Shown here: positions 1 to 8,252 of the stretch, piece by piece | Position numbering within the stretch: position 1 is the stretch's first letter | Layout: every line of letters begins with the position of its first letter | Assembly: GCF_028623165.1 (NCBI RefSeq) | Contig: NZ_CP117768.1 | Span: forward strand, 744,001 to 808,000 | DNA: 64,000 bases | DNA from: Nostoc sp. UHCC 0926 | Lineage (GTDB): Bacteria > Cyanobacteriota > Cyanobacteriia > Cyanobacteriales > Nostocaceae | Direction: 5' to 3' | The notes under the pieces: generated by a model | What the model was told of the DNA's origin: nothing | Databases searched by the model: none | Seen by the model: the letters and a program-made list of their open reading frames with translations, nothing else | Position numbers and translations under genes: made by a program

Positions 1-328
1 GGCAAGGGCGCAGTCCCGCAATTTTAGCCTCGACGGGCTTTGTTGTTGTTTGGGTTTGCTATCTCGGTGTAAATCTTTTGGGTAAAGGTTTACATTCTTA
101 CGGTTGGTTCTTTTAGTAACCGTTTAAATAAAACTACCTCACTCACGCTACCGCGCACCCTCCCCTTGGTAAGGGGAGGGGTAACGCGAGAACTATAGGC
201 TAATTTACAGGACATTAAATTATTACTGAATTGTTATTTGAGCAGCACTAAATCTATAAAATCATCATTTTGTTTCGGATGAACTGTTATATCTCTGGAA
301 AATATAGATTTATTGACAGGAGATTTTT
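1..328. other. Intergenic, no gene seen
   Basis: No convincing reading frame. A GC-rich hairpin lies at 158-180 (CCCTCCCCTT / AAGGGGAGGG), a kind of dispersed hairpin that recurs at 832-854. The last 60 bases are AT-rich and should carry the promoter of the KGK gene at 329. Confidence 0.5.
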
Positions 329-667
329 ATGGAAGATGGATTCGAGAGACTAAACCATGATGAAGTTGTGTCTATAGAACCGGACACTTTTAATAAGTTA
401 AATATTGCTAAAACCTTTAAAGTCCGTGATTTGATTACAGCAATTAAGGAATTTATTGGAGCAGAAGAGACAGATGAAGTAAATTTATATACCCAGGGAT
501 TAAATTGTGAAGTTTTGCAATTTAGTAATTTGGGATGGAAAAAAGGAAAAGTTAGACTTGCTTTAGAATTTTGTCCTGATGAATCTGAGTCACCACTTGA
601 TGAAATTTTTCAAAAACTCAAACAAGTAGAAAACGAATACCCAATGAGCGATCACACTAAAGTCTGA
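329..667 (+). CDS. KGK domain protein
   Basis: A 112-residue soluble protein. The C-terminal half contains the motif GWKKGKVRLALEFCPDE, which is typical of the KGK domain, a short cyanobacterial domain of unknown function named after the Lys-Gly-Lys signature. No signal peptide or membrane segment is visible. The ATG at 329 is preceded by a purine-rich ACAGGAG eight bases upstream, which supports this start. It stands alone: the next 850 bases downstream are repeats. Family membership is fairly secure from the motif; the role is unknown. Confidence 0.8.
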   Translation: MEDGFERLNHDEVVSIEPDTFNKLNIAKTFKVRDLITAIKEFIGAEETDEVNLYTQGLNCEVLQFSNLGWKKGKVRLALEFCPDESESPLDEIFQKLKQVENEYPMSDHTKV

Positions 668-1328
668 GAACTTTACTCACTTTCTGCTAGTCTACGGTGT
701 AAACACAAGTCTTCTAGAGTTGCCCCATAGGTTTTTGATCCCCGCAACCCCCCTTAAAAAGTTACGGTGTACACACAAGTCGGAAATATCCTACGAACCT
801 GGGTTTAGACTCTCGTATTACCGCACCCTGACCCTCCCCTTTCTAAGGGGAGGGAACCAGATTTCCGATCTCCCCCCAATACATCGGGGGGATTAAGGGG
901 GGTAATACGACTTGTGTATACACGGTAGCCTTAAAAAGGGGGGCAAGAACAAGCACAACTTGCCCAACAAGCTAAACAATGTGTTTAATTGCTAGCAGAA
1001 CGGTTGCGATCGCTTGGCATAGATCCTGATTCTCTGTCCTGAATTGCTGTAAGGGAACTCCAACAAATAAATTATCCAATCTTGTGGGGCAAGATGCCCA
1101 CCCAGTTCACAGGACGGGCGAGACGGCCATCCTACAAGAAATATTGGGATATATAGCGATCGATCGTTTGTATGCAATACACTCTGACCTCACTTCCATT
1201 CCTCTCTCCTAAAAGGAGAGAGGCTTTGAAACTTACTCCCCAACGCTAGCAGGGAAGGGGCTGGGGGTTAGGTCTGTATTCCATGCAATTGAGAAGCGCT
1301 ATATTTTATTATTTGGGAGTTCCTAAAG
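668..1328. other. Repeat-rich spacer without genes
   Basis: Short frames here are not coding-like. The stretch contains the MITE-like segment at 764-926. At 1080-1140 is a composite repeat of the type TTCTTGTAGGATGGCCGTC / GGGTGGGCATCTTGCCC, whose relative occurs at 31436-31466. At 1203-1223 is a TCTCTCCT / AGGAGAGA hairpin that recurs near 61525. It looks like accumulated interspersed repeats. Confidence 0.6.
764..926. repeat. MITE-like segment with 18-bp terminal inverted repeats
   Basis: The sequence CGGTGTACACACAAGTCG at 765-782 is matched in inverted orientation by CGACTTGTGTATACACGG at 908-925 (16 of 18 positions). A further copy of the left end in direct orientation lies at 694-710. 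The interior holds two hairpins (832-854 and 872-891). It has no coding capacity. No clear target-site duplication was found. Confidence 0.5.
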
Positions 1329-1440
1329 ACTCGTCAACGAGTATCAAACACTCGTTAACGGAGTTCAGAGGTGGATGAATCCAGTTCAAATACTCGTTAA
1401 CGAATATAAAAGACTCATCTGCGAGTATCCAAGACTCATT
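1329..1440. repeat. Cluster of palindromic ACTCGTTAACGAGT units
   Basis: Five degenerate copies of a 14-base palindrome begin at 1329, 1350, 1392, 1413 and 1434. The best are ACTCGTCAACGAGT and ACTCGTTAACGAAT. Several are preceded by AAAG or AAA and followed by AT. Spacing is irregular (21, 42, 21, 21), so a unit of about 21 bases with one missing copy is possible. Confidence 0.55.
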
Positions 1441-1526
1441 ACAGCAATTTTCATTTACTTAAATCACACTCTTGCCTTCTTCTATGCGCCTTTGCGCCTT
1501 TGCGTGAGACAAAAATCTTTCAGTAA

Positions 1527-2084
1527 TTACGAATTACGCATTACCCTATCCAGACTTGCACTCAGACTTTCAGCATCCGGTGACTTCAATCGCTGCAAAA
1601 TCTCTAAAGCTGGTTGCAAATAGGATATCGCTTTAGTGTATTCACCCTGTTGTTCTGCCAAATGTCCTAACCACCACAGAGTCATTGCTTTGCCTTGGAC
1701 ATTTTCAATGTGTTCATTTATTTCCAAAGACTGATTGAAAAGTGCGATCGCTTCATCCACATTCCCTTTGTTGGCGTAGATATTTCCCAGACATTGCAAC
1801 GTCACCGCTTTACCTTTGACATTACCAATGCGTTCATTTATTTCCAAAGACTGATTGTAGAGTGCGATCGCTTTATCCACATCCCCTTTGTTGGCGTAGA
1901 TACCTGCTAGTTCGTGCAACGTCGCCGCTTTGCCTTGGACATCACCAATGCGTTCTGTTATTTCCAAAGACTGATTGAAAAGTGCGATCGCTTCATCCAC
2001 TTCCCCTTTGTTAGCGTAGATATATCCCAGATTGTTCAATGTCTCCGCTTTAGTTTGGACATTACCAATGCGTTCATTTATCCA
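1527..2084 (-). pseudogene. Tetratricopeptide-repeat protein, 5'-truncated
   Basis: The frame encodes four to five tandem TPR units of 40 residues with the pattern IYANKGxVDEAIALFNQSL followed by EINERIGNVxGKA. The last unit diverges and ends in a short acidic tail. The DNA is a visible 120-base tandem repeat, each unit carrying one HIP1 site. An internal ATG at 2039 could start a 170-residue product, but the TPR frame runs open upstream to about 2084 and further, where it meets the end of another ORF (2078-2260) in a different frame. Normal proteins of this type begin with a separate N-terminal domain, so the gene looks deleted at that junction. TPRs bind other proteins; no specific partner can be named. 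Confidence 0.65.
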
Positions 2085-2260
2085 CCTACAATGCCGACAA
2101 TGGTAGCAACAGCTGCTAGAGTCGCCTCTTTTTGGCTAGGAACTTCGTGGCTTCCCGATATTCCGGGAATTTCTAGCAAAGCCTCGGCTGCTGCTGGTGC
2201 GTTTTCGCCTTCAATACCAACTTGAATTTCAGCCATTAAATTATCTACGAATTTATCCAA
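2078..2260 (-). pseudogene. Remnant of an N-terminal adaptor-type domain of a TPR protein
   Basis: A 60-residue frame. The segment NAPAAAEALLEIPGISG and the hydrophobic end (AVATIVGIVGG) look like the conserved N-terminal domain that precedes TPR, CHAT or NTPase modules in many filamentous cyanobacteria. The frame ends in TAA at 2078, exactly where the TPR repeats begin in another frame. I infer one original gene that lost its middle part, leaving the N-terminus and TPR array joined out of frame. The family assignment is from memory of similar Nostoc proteins and is tentative. Confidence 0.45.
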
Positions 2261-2515
2261 GATTCCGTATATTATCCATTGAATTGGGAATAAGATTCAC
2301 GCACAGACGCAGAGAGGATTAAAAAATTATTGACTTTGTGTCGTACCAATTGTCTAAAATAAGGCAACAGATGCAAATTAGTTAACGGCCAGTAGCAAGT
2401 CCAAAAGTTTACGAGCAATGACCGTATTATCTTTACTACTTTCCCCAAACTAGCGTTAACTGTTAAACAAGTTATAGCTGCAAGTCAAATCCAAAAACTA
2501 TGAGAAGTTCCAAAA

Positions 2516-3511
2516 ATGGTATGGACTCCTCTACATGCAAAAATACATCGCACAATCCGATCGCGCCACTTATTTGAGCGCAACCAGCGGCTATTAATTG
2601 CTGTCTCTGGCGGACAAGATTCTCTGTGTTTAATAAAATTACTTTTAGATTTACAATCCAAATGGGGATGGGATTTGGGTATTGCTCACTGTGATCATCG
2701 CTGGCGTTCTGACTCCCAAGCTAATGCTAATCACGTCGAAAACTTAGCTAAAACTTGGGGTATATCCTTTTATTTAGAAACAGCTAACGAACCTATAAAT
2801 AGTGAAGCTACTGCACGCGATTGGCGCTATCAAGCTTTAAGTGCGATCGCTCAGGCAAATAATTATCAATATATAGTTACAGGACACACCGCAAGCGATC
2901 GCGCCGAAACTCTTCTCTACAACTTAATTCGCGGTACTGGTGCTGATGGCTTACAAGCCCTGACTTGGCAACGCCCTCTAACTACAAGCATTATTCTAGT
3001 GCGTCCACTTTTAGAAATCACTCGAATACAAACAGAGCAATTTTGTCAAGAGTTTAAATTACCAATTTGGGAAGATTCCACCAATCAAGATTTGCAATAT
3101 GCCCGCAATCGCATTCGCCAAGAGTTATTACCATATTTACGGGATAATTTCAACCCCCAAGTAGAATCAGCCTTAGCCCAAACAGCAGAACTTCTCCAAG
3201 CAGAAGTGGAATATTTAGAAAAAGCTGCCCAGCAGTTACGGGAAAAGGCGATGGGCATTGGGGATGAAGAAGATTCTCTTACTCCTCTTGTTCCGTTGAG
3301 GTTAAATCGTCGGGTATTGCAAAAAGCACCATTGGCACTGCAACGTCGCGTGATGCGTCAGGTGTTGCAGCAAATACTGACTGATGCACCTAGTTTTGAA
3401 CACATCGAAAAATTAACGGCTTTAATCATAGCACCAAACCGATCGCAAACTGATCCATTTCCTGGTGGTGCGATCGCTCAAGTAGAAGGCGACTGGATCT
3501 GTTTGAAATAG
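2516..3511 (+). CDS. tilS: tRNA(Ile)-lysidine synthase
   Basis: Cytoplasmic enzyme of the PP-loop ATPase family. It converts cytidine 34 of tRNA-Ile(CAU) to lysidine, changing both decoding and aminoacylation from Met to Ile; it is essential in most bacteria. Residues 31-36 are the PP-loop SGGQDS, in the context LLIAVSGGQDSLCLI. Further conserved segments are AHCDHRWR, TGHTASDRAET and the RNRIRQELLP block that ends the catalytic domain. At 331 residues it matches the short cyanobacterial form. The ATG at 2516 gives the expected N-terminus (IHRTIRSRHLF). It is not in an obvious operon; heptamer repeats follow the stop. Confidence 0.93.
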   Translation: MVWTPLHAKIHRTIRSRHLFERNQRLLIAVSGGQDSLCLIKLLLDLQSKWGWDLGIAHCDHRWRSDSQANANHVENLAKTWGISFYLETANEPINSEATARDWRYQALSAIAQANNYQYIVTGHTASDRAETLLYNLIRGTGADGLQALTWQRPLTTSIILVRPLLEITRIQTEQFCQEFKLPIWEDSTNQDLQYARNRIRQELLPYLRDNFNPQVESALAQTAELLQAEVEYLEKAAQQLREKAMGIGDEEDSLTPLVPLRLNRRVLQKAPLALQRRVMRQVLQQILTDAPSFEHIEKLTALIIAPNRSQTDPFPGGAIAQVEGDWICLK

Positions 3512-3649
3512 TTAGGAGTTAAGAGTTTGAAGTTTGAAGTTTGAAGTTTTCGGTTTTAGTAAGGAGAAGGGTTGAGAATAAGGTTTTGATATGATGTACT
3601 TCATGCACCTGGGAACCGCTATAACTCCTAACTCCTAACTCCTAACTTG
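3512..3649. repeat. Heptamer (STRR) arrays between tilS and hmpF
   Basis: Contains GTTTGAA units repeated in tandem at about 3525-3548 and TAACTCC units at about 3620-3645. The GGAGTTA and TAACTCC units are complementary, so a transcript could fold back. This is the short tandemly repeated repetitive class known from heterocystous cyanobacteria. The two flanking genes are convergent. Confidence 0.75.
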
Positions 3650-5413
3650 TTAAGACGCTAGTAATTCTGGCTGAGATATTAAACTTTGGAAAGTATGACG
3701 CAACTGGGCGATCGCTTGGAGTTGATAATCACCAGTTTCCTGAAATTGCTCCAAAGATTCTCCAATTTCTTGCAGCTTTTGCCGTAAGCCATCGAGTGAA
3801 TCCTGAATTGGTTGTAGTGCTTCTTGATACAGATTCACCCGACCCCAGTACTCAGCAGTTGTTCTTTGCAGGGACAGCAAGTTTTCCTCGATCGCTTTGA
3901 GTTCTTGGCGTTTTTCATCTAGATCGTGAGTTTGATTGTCAATCATTCCTTGATTTAGCTCAATACCAGAACGAATCTGCTCAATTTCTCGTTCCAGTTT
4001 TGGGATTTCCTGTGAATATTGTTGTCGCTGGGTTTCAATTTGTAACAGAATCGGTTCTAAATTAATTTTGTTGTTACTTTCTTTTTCATCAGTAAGAGTA
4101 TGTCCTTGCCGCCGTAGCAGTACAGCTTGGTGTTGCTTGAGAAACTTCTGATGCTGTAGCATATTGCGGCGTTGTCCCACCAAACTGGAGTTTAGCATCT
4201 GGTAAAGGTCTTTTTCATCTGTTAGTTCCAGTTCTAAATTGATGTGGTCATGGTCAGATGCATGATTTCTTTTAGTTTGGAGTTCTTCTATAGCTTCTTG
4301 TTTATATGTCAGTTCTTGTTCTTGATCGTGAACAAAGCTAGCGTCTATTTCCAACTTATATTGCAAGTCTTGCACTATTTTTTGTAGTTCTTCTAAAGGC
4401 ATTTTATCCAAAGCTTCTACATTAGCTTGCTGGCCGAGAACTACATCACCAGATGTTGCAGCCAAAGAGTGAATCTGTTGATATAATTCTTCGGCGTTTC
4501 GTAACTGCTCTTTGATTATCCGAGCATACTCTTGCTTGCTGGTAAGGTCTGCTGTATTTATCTGTAATTGGGCTGTTTGCTGAAGTAGAGAATTTTGTGC
4601 TTCAAGACATGCATTTTGGCGATCGCTAAAGGTTTGTGACAAACGCTCAACTTCTTCTTGCTGTTGAGCGATCGCAGTTTTTTGCTCCTCCAGTTTTTGC
4701 CAGTGGGGAGTAAGAGTAGCTTGCTGCTTTTGAACCAATTCAAAAGCCAGATGCAGGTGTTCTCTGACTGTTTCCGTGGGAGCAGCACGACTAGATAAGC
4801 GATCGAGTAACTCACTCATTACCCGACTTTGCTCCTCATCTAAAACCGTCCCCTGTTGAAAATCTGCTTGACGCTCCTCCAGGCGACGCTGCTCACCATG
4901 CAAATGCTCCCAAGCGCCTTCCAATTCCTGGCGGTTGCGCTCAACTTCTGTTTGTAACCGTTCAATTTCTTGGCGGGATGTGTCAACTTTCTGTTTTTGC
5001 TCCTCTAATTGCTGCAACTCATCCTCCAATTGTTGCAACTGTTCTGAGCGTACTTCCATGTCCATTTCACGACGATTCAACTCTTGCGCCTGAAACGTCA
5101 GCGACTGCTTCCACTGATCAATCTCATCTTCCTTGAGCTTAAATTTCTCCAATTGCCGGGAAAAATTCTGCAAAATGTTGACTAGTGGACGCCCTGCTTC
5201 TTGAATCCGCTGCACTTGACGATTCGGATTTAGTTCAACTAGTACCAAAGCACCATCATTTAATTTGCTTGCGTCCTCAGCAGCAATCACTTCTTCCGAC
5301 ACAGTACTCCAATTCTGGTCAGTTCGCTGACAAGCTAGCAGTTTCAGTTCGGTTTTGGCACCGCCACTAAGTAAACCACCTTTCTGTTTTTGTACTTCTG
5401 CTAAATACAGCAC
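3650..5413 (-). CDS. hmpF: HmpF, coiled-coil pilus motility taxis protein
   Basis: 587 residues. The first about 70 residues form a compact conserved head (MLYLAEVQKQKGG at the start, LVLVELNPNRQVQRI near its end). From about residue 80 to 570 there is almost continuous heptad coiled coil rich in Gln, Glu, Leu and Lys. There is no membrane segment. This architecture and its position divergent from a PATAN response regulator, CheY, CheW, MCP and CheA identify HmpF of the Nostoc hmp locus. HmpF is required for type IV pilus-driven gliding and is reported to act at cell poles with the pilus system. The start at 5413 has the conserved N-terminus immediately after it. It shares the divergent spacer 5414-5797 with hmpA. 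Confidence 0.87.
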   Translation of the reverse strand: MLYLAEVQKQKGGLLSGGAKTELKLLACQRTDQNWSTVSEEVIAAEDASKLNDGALVLVELNPNRQVQRIQEAGRPLVNILQNFSRQLEKFKLKEDEIDQWKQSLTFQAQELNRREMDMEVRSEQLQQLEDELQQLEEQKQKVDTSRQEIERLQTEVERNRQELEGAWEHLHGEQRRLEERQADFQQGTVLDEEQSRVMSELLDRLSSRAAPTETVREHLHLAFELVQKQQATLTPHWQKLEEQKTAIAQQQEEVERLSQTFSDRQNACLEAQNSLLQQTAQLQINTADLTSKQEYARIIKEQLRNAEELYQQIHSLAATSGDVVLGQQANVEALDKMPLEELQKIVQDLQYKLEIDASFVHDQEQELTYKQEAIEELQTKRNHASDHDHINLELELTDEKDLYQMLNSSLVGQRRNMLQHQKFLKQHQAVLLRRQGHTLTDEKESNNKINLEPILLQIETQRQQYSQEIPKLEREIEQIRSGIELNQGMIDNQTHDLDEKRQELKAIEENLLSLQRTTAEYWGRVNLYQEALQPIQDSLDGLRQKLQEIGESLEQFQETGDYQLQAIAQLRHTFQSLISQPELLAS

Positions 5414-5797
5414 ACCGTTAGTCCTTATTGATGCACTTAAAGTTCATGTTTTGGGATATACCTTAAATAATTCTGTTAACTTGTCTCACTGAACTGAAGT
5501 TTAGGAGAACAAGACAGACAAAACTATAGACGCGAGATGTTACGTCTTGATACTTATAAAAGCGAATTGGTCGCGCCTTTATATTTTGTACTGATAACAG
5601 TGATGATGACTTCCGTGTTAACACTAGCTTTGTCGAAGTGTATTACGAAAAATTAAGGTTTATGGCTTAATGTATTCTCGGATAAGAATAAAGAACAGGG
5701 TAAAAATCTTTCCAGTATTCCATAATCAATACTTAAAGAAGAAGTCAGAATTCACAATTTAAAATTCAGCAATACTTAAGGAGCACTTTTTAGCTAA
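5414..5797. promoter_or_regulatory. Divergent hmpF / hmpA control region
   Basis: 384 bases separate the starts of hmpF (minus) and hmpA (plus), so both promoters should lie here. The region is AT-rich. An AAGGAG at about 5778 is a plausible but distant (about 14 bases) ribosome site for hmpA. In Nostoc, hmp genes are induced in hormogonia through a sigma-factor cascade that includes SigJ; I could not assign a specific promoter by eye. Confidence 0.5.
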
Positions 5798-6976
5798 ATG
5801 CAGGGAAATTTAAATGAAATTGATATTTGCAGTATCCTGCAATTGATTGAGTTGGGACAGCGAACTGGGCAACTATGGGTGGAAGCTCATAGCTCTCACC
5901 ATAACAACAGACTGGGTGGAGATGGAGCAAGCATTTATCGTCTCGAACAACAGTCTTGGTTCGTGTTTTTCCTCAATGGTGAAATTATCTATTGTCAAGA
6001 AGGTGAGAGTAGTTTATCCAGAATTAGCGATTATTTACGTCATTACCGAGTAGAGATGCGACTTACCGACAAACAAATTGCCTCCCTACCATCAACGGAC
6101 GCGCCAGAGTATGGCTATCTTTGGGCACTCTTGGAGCGGAATATCATCAACCCAAAGATAGCTGGTAGTATCATTCACGGCTTAGTGCATGAAACTCTCT
6201 TTGACCTGCTGAGTTTACACCAAGGTAACTTTATTTTCCATCAGGGTGCGGCACTTGCCCCGCAATTAAACACTTTCGAGATTGCTCCATTTGTTACAAA
6301 AATTACGAAGCAAGTGCAAGAGTGGAAGCAACTGTATCCACACATTCAGTCTCCAGAACAATTGCCAGTGCTATCTGACAAAGTTCAGCTACAATCCTCG
6401 CTACCAGAAGCAACCGTAAATAAGCTACAACATTGGGCTGATGGTAAAACATCCTTGCGTCAACTGGCTCGCTATCTCAACCGAGACATTTTGACAGTCG
6501 CTAAGGCAATATATCCATATGTGCAACAGAGTTGGCTACAACTAATATATTCAGAGACGACTAAACCAGATACCCACACGGATAGCTGGGAATTGAAGGG
6601 AAAACAAAAGGGGCGGATAGTATGTATTGACGATGCGATCGCCATCGGTGAGACTGTAAATTCCATCTTACAACCACAAGGATATGAAGCGATCGCTCTC
6701 ACCAATCCTTTAGAGGCACTGAGTCTGGTGTTTCAACTCAAGCCGGATTTAATTTTATGCGACATTGCCATGTCGGAATTGGAGGGGTACGAGGTTTGCG
6801 CCATGCTGCGACATTCAACAGCATTTCGGCTCATACCGATTATCATGCTTACTGGTAAAGATGGATTTCTTGATCGAGTCAAAGCTAGTATGGTCGGGGC
6901 AACAGATTATTTAACAAAACCGTTTACAGACACTGAGTTACTTATGCTCGTCCAGAAATATATCAACAACCAATGA
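5798..6976 (+). CDS. hmpA: HmpA, PATAN-domain response regulator (PatA type)
   Basis: 392 residues. The N-terminal half is a PATAN/DUF4388-like domain (NEIDICSILQLIELGQRTGQ, then FFLNGEIIYC). A linker leads to a C-terminal receiver domain from about residue 270. The acidic pair is D278-D279, the phospho-acceptor is D322 in LILCDIAMSELEGYE, and the conserved Thr and Lys occur in MLTGK and YLTKPF. It is the first gene of the plus-strand hmp operon and the counterpart of PatA-like PixG/PilG-type regulators. It likely receives phosphate from HmpE and acts on the pilus machinery. A gap of 352 bases with a dispersed repeat separates it from hmpB. Confidence 0.88.
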   Translation: MQGNLNEIDICSILQLIELGQRTGQLWVEAHSSHHNNRLGGDGASIYRLEQQSWFVFFLNGEIIYCQEGESSLSRISDYLRHYRVEMRLTDKQIASLPSTDAPEYGYLWALLERNIINPKIAGSIIHGLVHETLFDLLSLHQGNFIFHQGAALAPQLNTFEIAPFVTKITKQVQEWKQLYPHIQSPEQLPVLSDKVQLQSSLPEATVNKLQHWADGKTSLRQLARYLNRDILTVAKAIYPYVQQSWLQLIYSETTKPDTHTDSWELKGKQKGRIVCIDDAIAIGETVNSILQPQGYEAIALTNPLEALSLVFQLKPDLILCDIAMSELEGYEVCAMLRHSTAFRLIPIIMLTGKDGFLDRVKASMVGATDYLTKPFTDTELLMLVQKYINNQ

Positions 6977-7328
6977 AAATTGGGCATGGGGGAGCCAGCG
7001 CTGTGGGCGGGTTTCCCGACTTGAGGCGACTGGCGTCATGGGGCAGAAGAATTTTAGATTCTGGATTTTGGAAAATGGAATTGAACAATCTATAGCAATC
7101 GCATTAATCCAAAATTGAGAGGGCATGGGCACATGAAGAGATCGAAGATTTGTTGATCTACTAAAAGATGAGTTAAAAGATGTTATCACAGAGTCAGCCA
7201 ACTCAGTGAAACGTCAATATACGGGAAAATAGTGAAAACATAGAATTAATTTATACAGTTAAGCCTTGCGGAGGAATCAGGGAATGTTCCAAATAGGAAC
7301 GTCTACATCAGGAGGTAAATAGACACTT
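6977..7328. other. Spacer between hmpA and hmpB with a dispersed repeat
   Basis: A GC-rich dispersed repeat (around GGGCGGGTTTCCCGACTTGA) lies at 6998-7035. At about 7140-7230 a short open stretch on the plus strand reads FVDLLKDELKDVITESANS and ends in TAG at 7230; it lacks a start in that frame and may be a gene remnant. AGGAGG at 7310-7315 precedes hmpB. Confidence 0.45.
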
Positions 7329-7694
7329 ATGAGTACAGTTCTGATTGTGGAAGACAGTATCGCGCAAAGGGAGATGATTACAGACCTCCTGAAAGCGACT
7401 GGCCTAACAGTGACCCATGCCAGTGACGGATTAGAAGCATTGGAGGCAATTCAAATAGCACCTCCCGATTTAGTAGTATTGGATATTGTCATGCCCCGGA
7501 TGAACGGCTACGAAGTTTGTCGGCGGTTAAAATCCGATCCAAAAACCCAAAATGTCCCTGTGGTTATGTGTTCTTCCAAAGGCGAAGAATTTGATCGCTA
7601 CTGGGGCATGAAGCAGGGTGCAGACGCCTACATAGCCAAACCGTTTCAACCAACCGAGTTGGTAGGAACAGTCAAACAACTGCTGCGAGGATAA
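7329..7694 (+). CDS. hmpB: HmpB, CheY-like response regulator
   Basis: A single receiver domain of 121 residues. It opens with VLIVEDS. The phospho-acceptor is D52 in LVVLDIVMPRMNG and the conserved lysine is K104 in AYIAKPF. The usual Thr/Ser after strand 4 is in MCSSKG. There is no output domain, so it should act as a diffusible CheY partner of the CheA hybrid HmpE. AGGAGG lies 13 bases before the ATG. The next gene starts 13 bases after the stop, which supports one transcript with hmpC. Confidence 0.92.
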   Translation: MSTVLIVEDSIAQREMITDLLKATGLTVTHASDGLEALEAIQIAPPDLVVLDIVMPRMNGYEVCRRLKSDPKTQNVPVVMCSSKGEEFDRYWGMKQGADAYIAKPFQPTELVGTVKQLLRG

Positions 7695-7707
7695 GGATAA
7701 AAGCAAT

Positions 7708-8238
7708 ATGGTCAGCAAACCGGACTTTTTAAGTGGCAGTGGTCAAGACCATTTCCGACCTGAATTACAAGTAGAAAGTCCTGAAGGTGAGTTACATTTA
7801 AGGTTTTACATTCCCTCGCATCAGGAGTTTGCACTACAAGCAACTGGTATTCGGGAGGTAATTGAACTAAGTCCTGATAGAATCACCCCGATTCCTAATG
7901 CTTCTCCTTTACTTTTGGGTACTCTAAATTTACGAGGTCGAGTTATTTGGGTGGCTGATTTGGGTCAATTTCTTGGGGAAGCAAGTGCATTAAACACGGA
8001 TAGAGCTGAAATTCCGGTGATTGCCATTGAAGAGCAAGACACGATAGTGGGTTTAGCAGTAGAGGAAATTGGTGGTATGGACTGGTTGGATGTCCAGAAT
8101 CTCATGCCATCAATTAGTGTTCCAGATACTATGGCTCCCTTTTTACGTGGAGAATGGTTATTAAGTGCTAAAAACAAACAGTGTCTGCGGCTGCTCGATC
8201 AAATGGCAATTTTACGAAGTGCGCGGTGGGCAGGATGA
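7708..8238 (+). CDS. hmpC: HmpC, CheW-like adaptor
   Basis: 176 residues with one CheW fold. Recognisable parts are [19 protein letters not shown] (the beta strands that contact receptor and kinase), [19 protein letters not shown] and the [12 protein letters not shown] segment. CheW proteins couple chemoreceptors to CheA; here it should bridge HmpD and HmpE. The stop codon at 8236-8238 overlaps an ATG of the next frame (ATGA), and the likely start of hmpD lies 15 bases further. Confidence 0.92.
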   Translation: MVSKPDFLSGSGQDHFRPELQVESPEGELHLRFYIPSHQEFALQATGIREVIELSPDRITPIPNASPLLLGTLNLRGRVIWVADLGQFLGEASALNTDRAEIPVIAIEEQDTIVGLAVEEIGGMDWLDVQNLMPSISVPDTMAPFLRGEWLLSAKNKQCLRLLDQMAILRSARWAG

Positions 8239-8252
8239 AATTGGAGGAGGAA

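Noticed and set aside
992..1177. 61-codon minus-strand ORF
   Set aside because: It runs through a dispersed hairpin repeat and has no coding-like composition.
1329..1440. Possible CRISPR array
   Set aside because: Repeats are 14-base palindromes with short irregular spacing, no unique 30-40 base spacers and no cas genes.
1375..1623. 82-codon plus-strand ORF
   Set aside because: It starts in the palindrome cluster and runs antisense into the TPR gene; no ribosome site.
7140..7230. Coding-like stretch FVDLLKDELKDVITESANS before hmpB
   Set aside because: No start codon in frame and only about 28 codons; may be a remnant, but too short to name.
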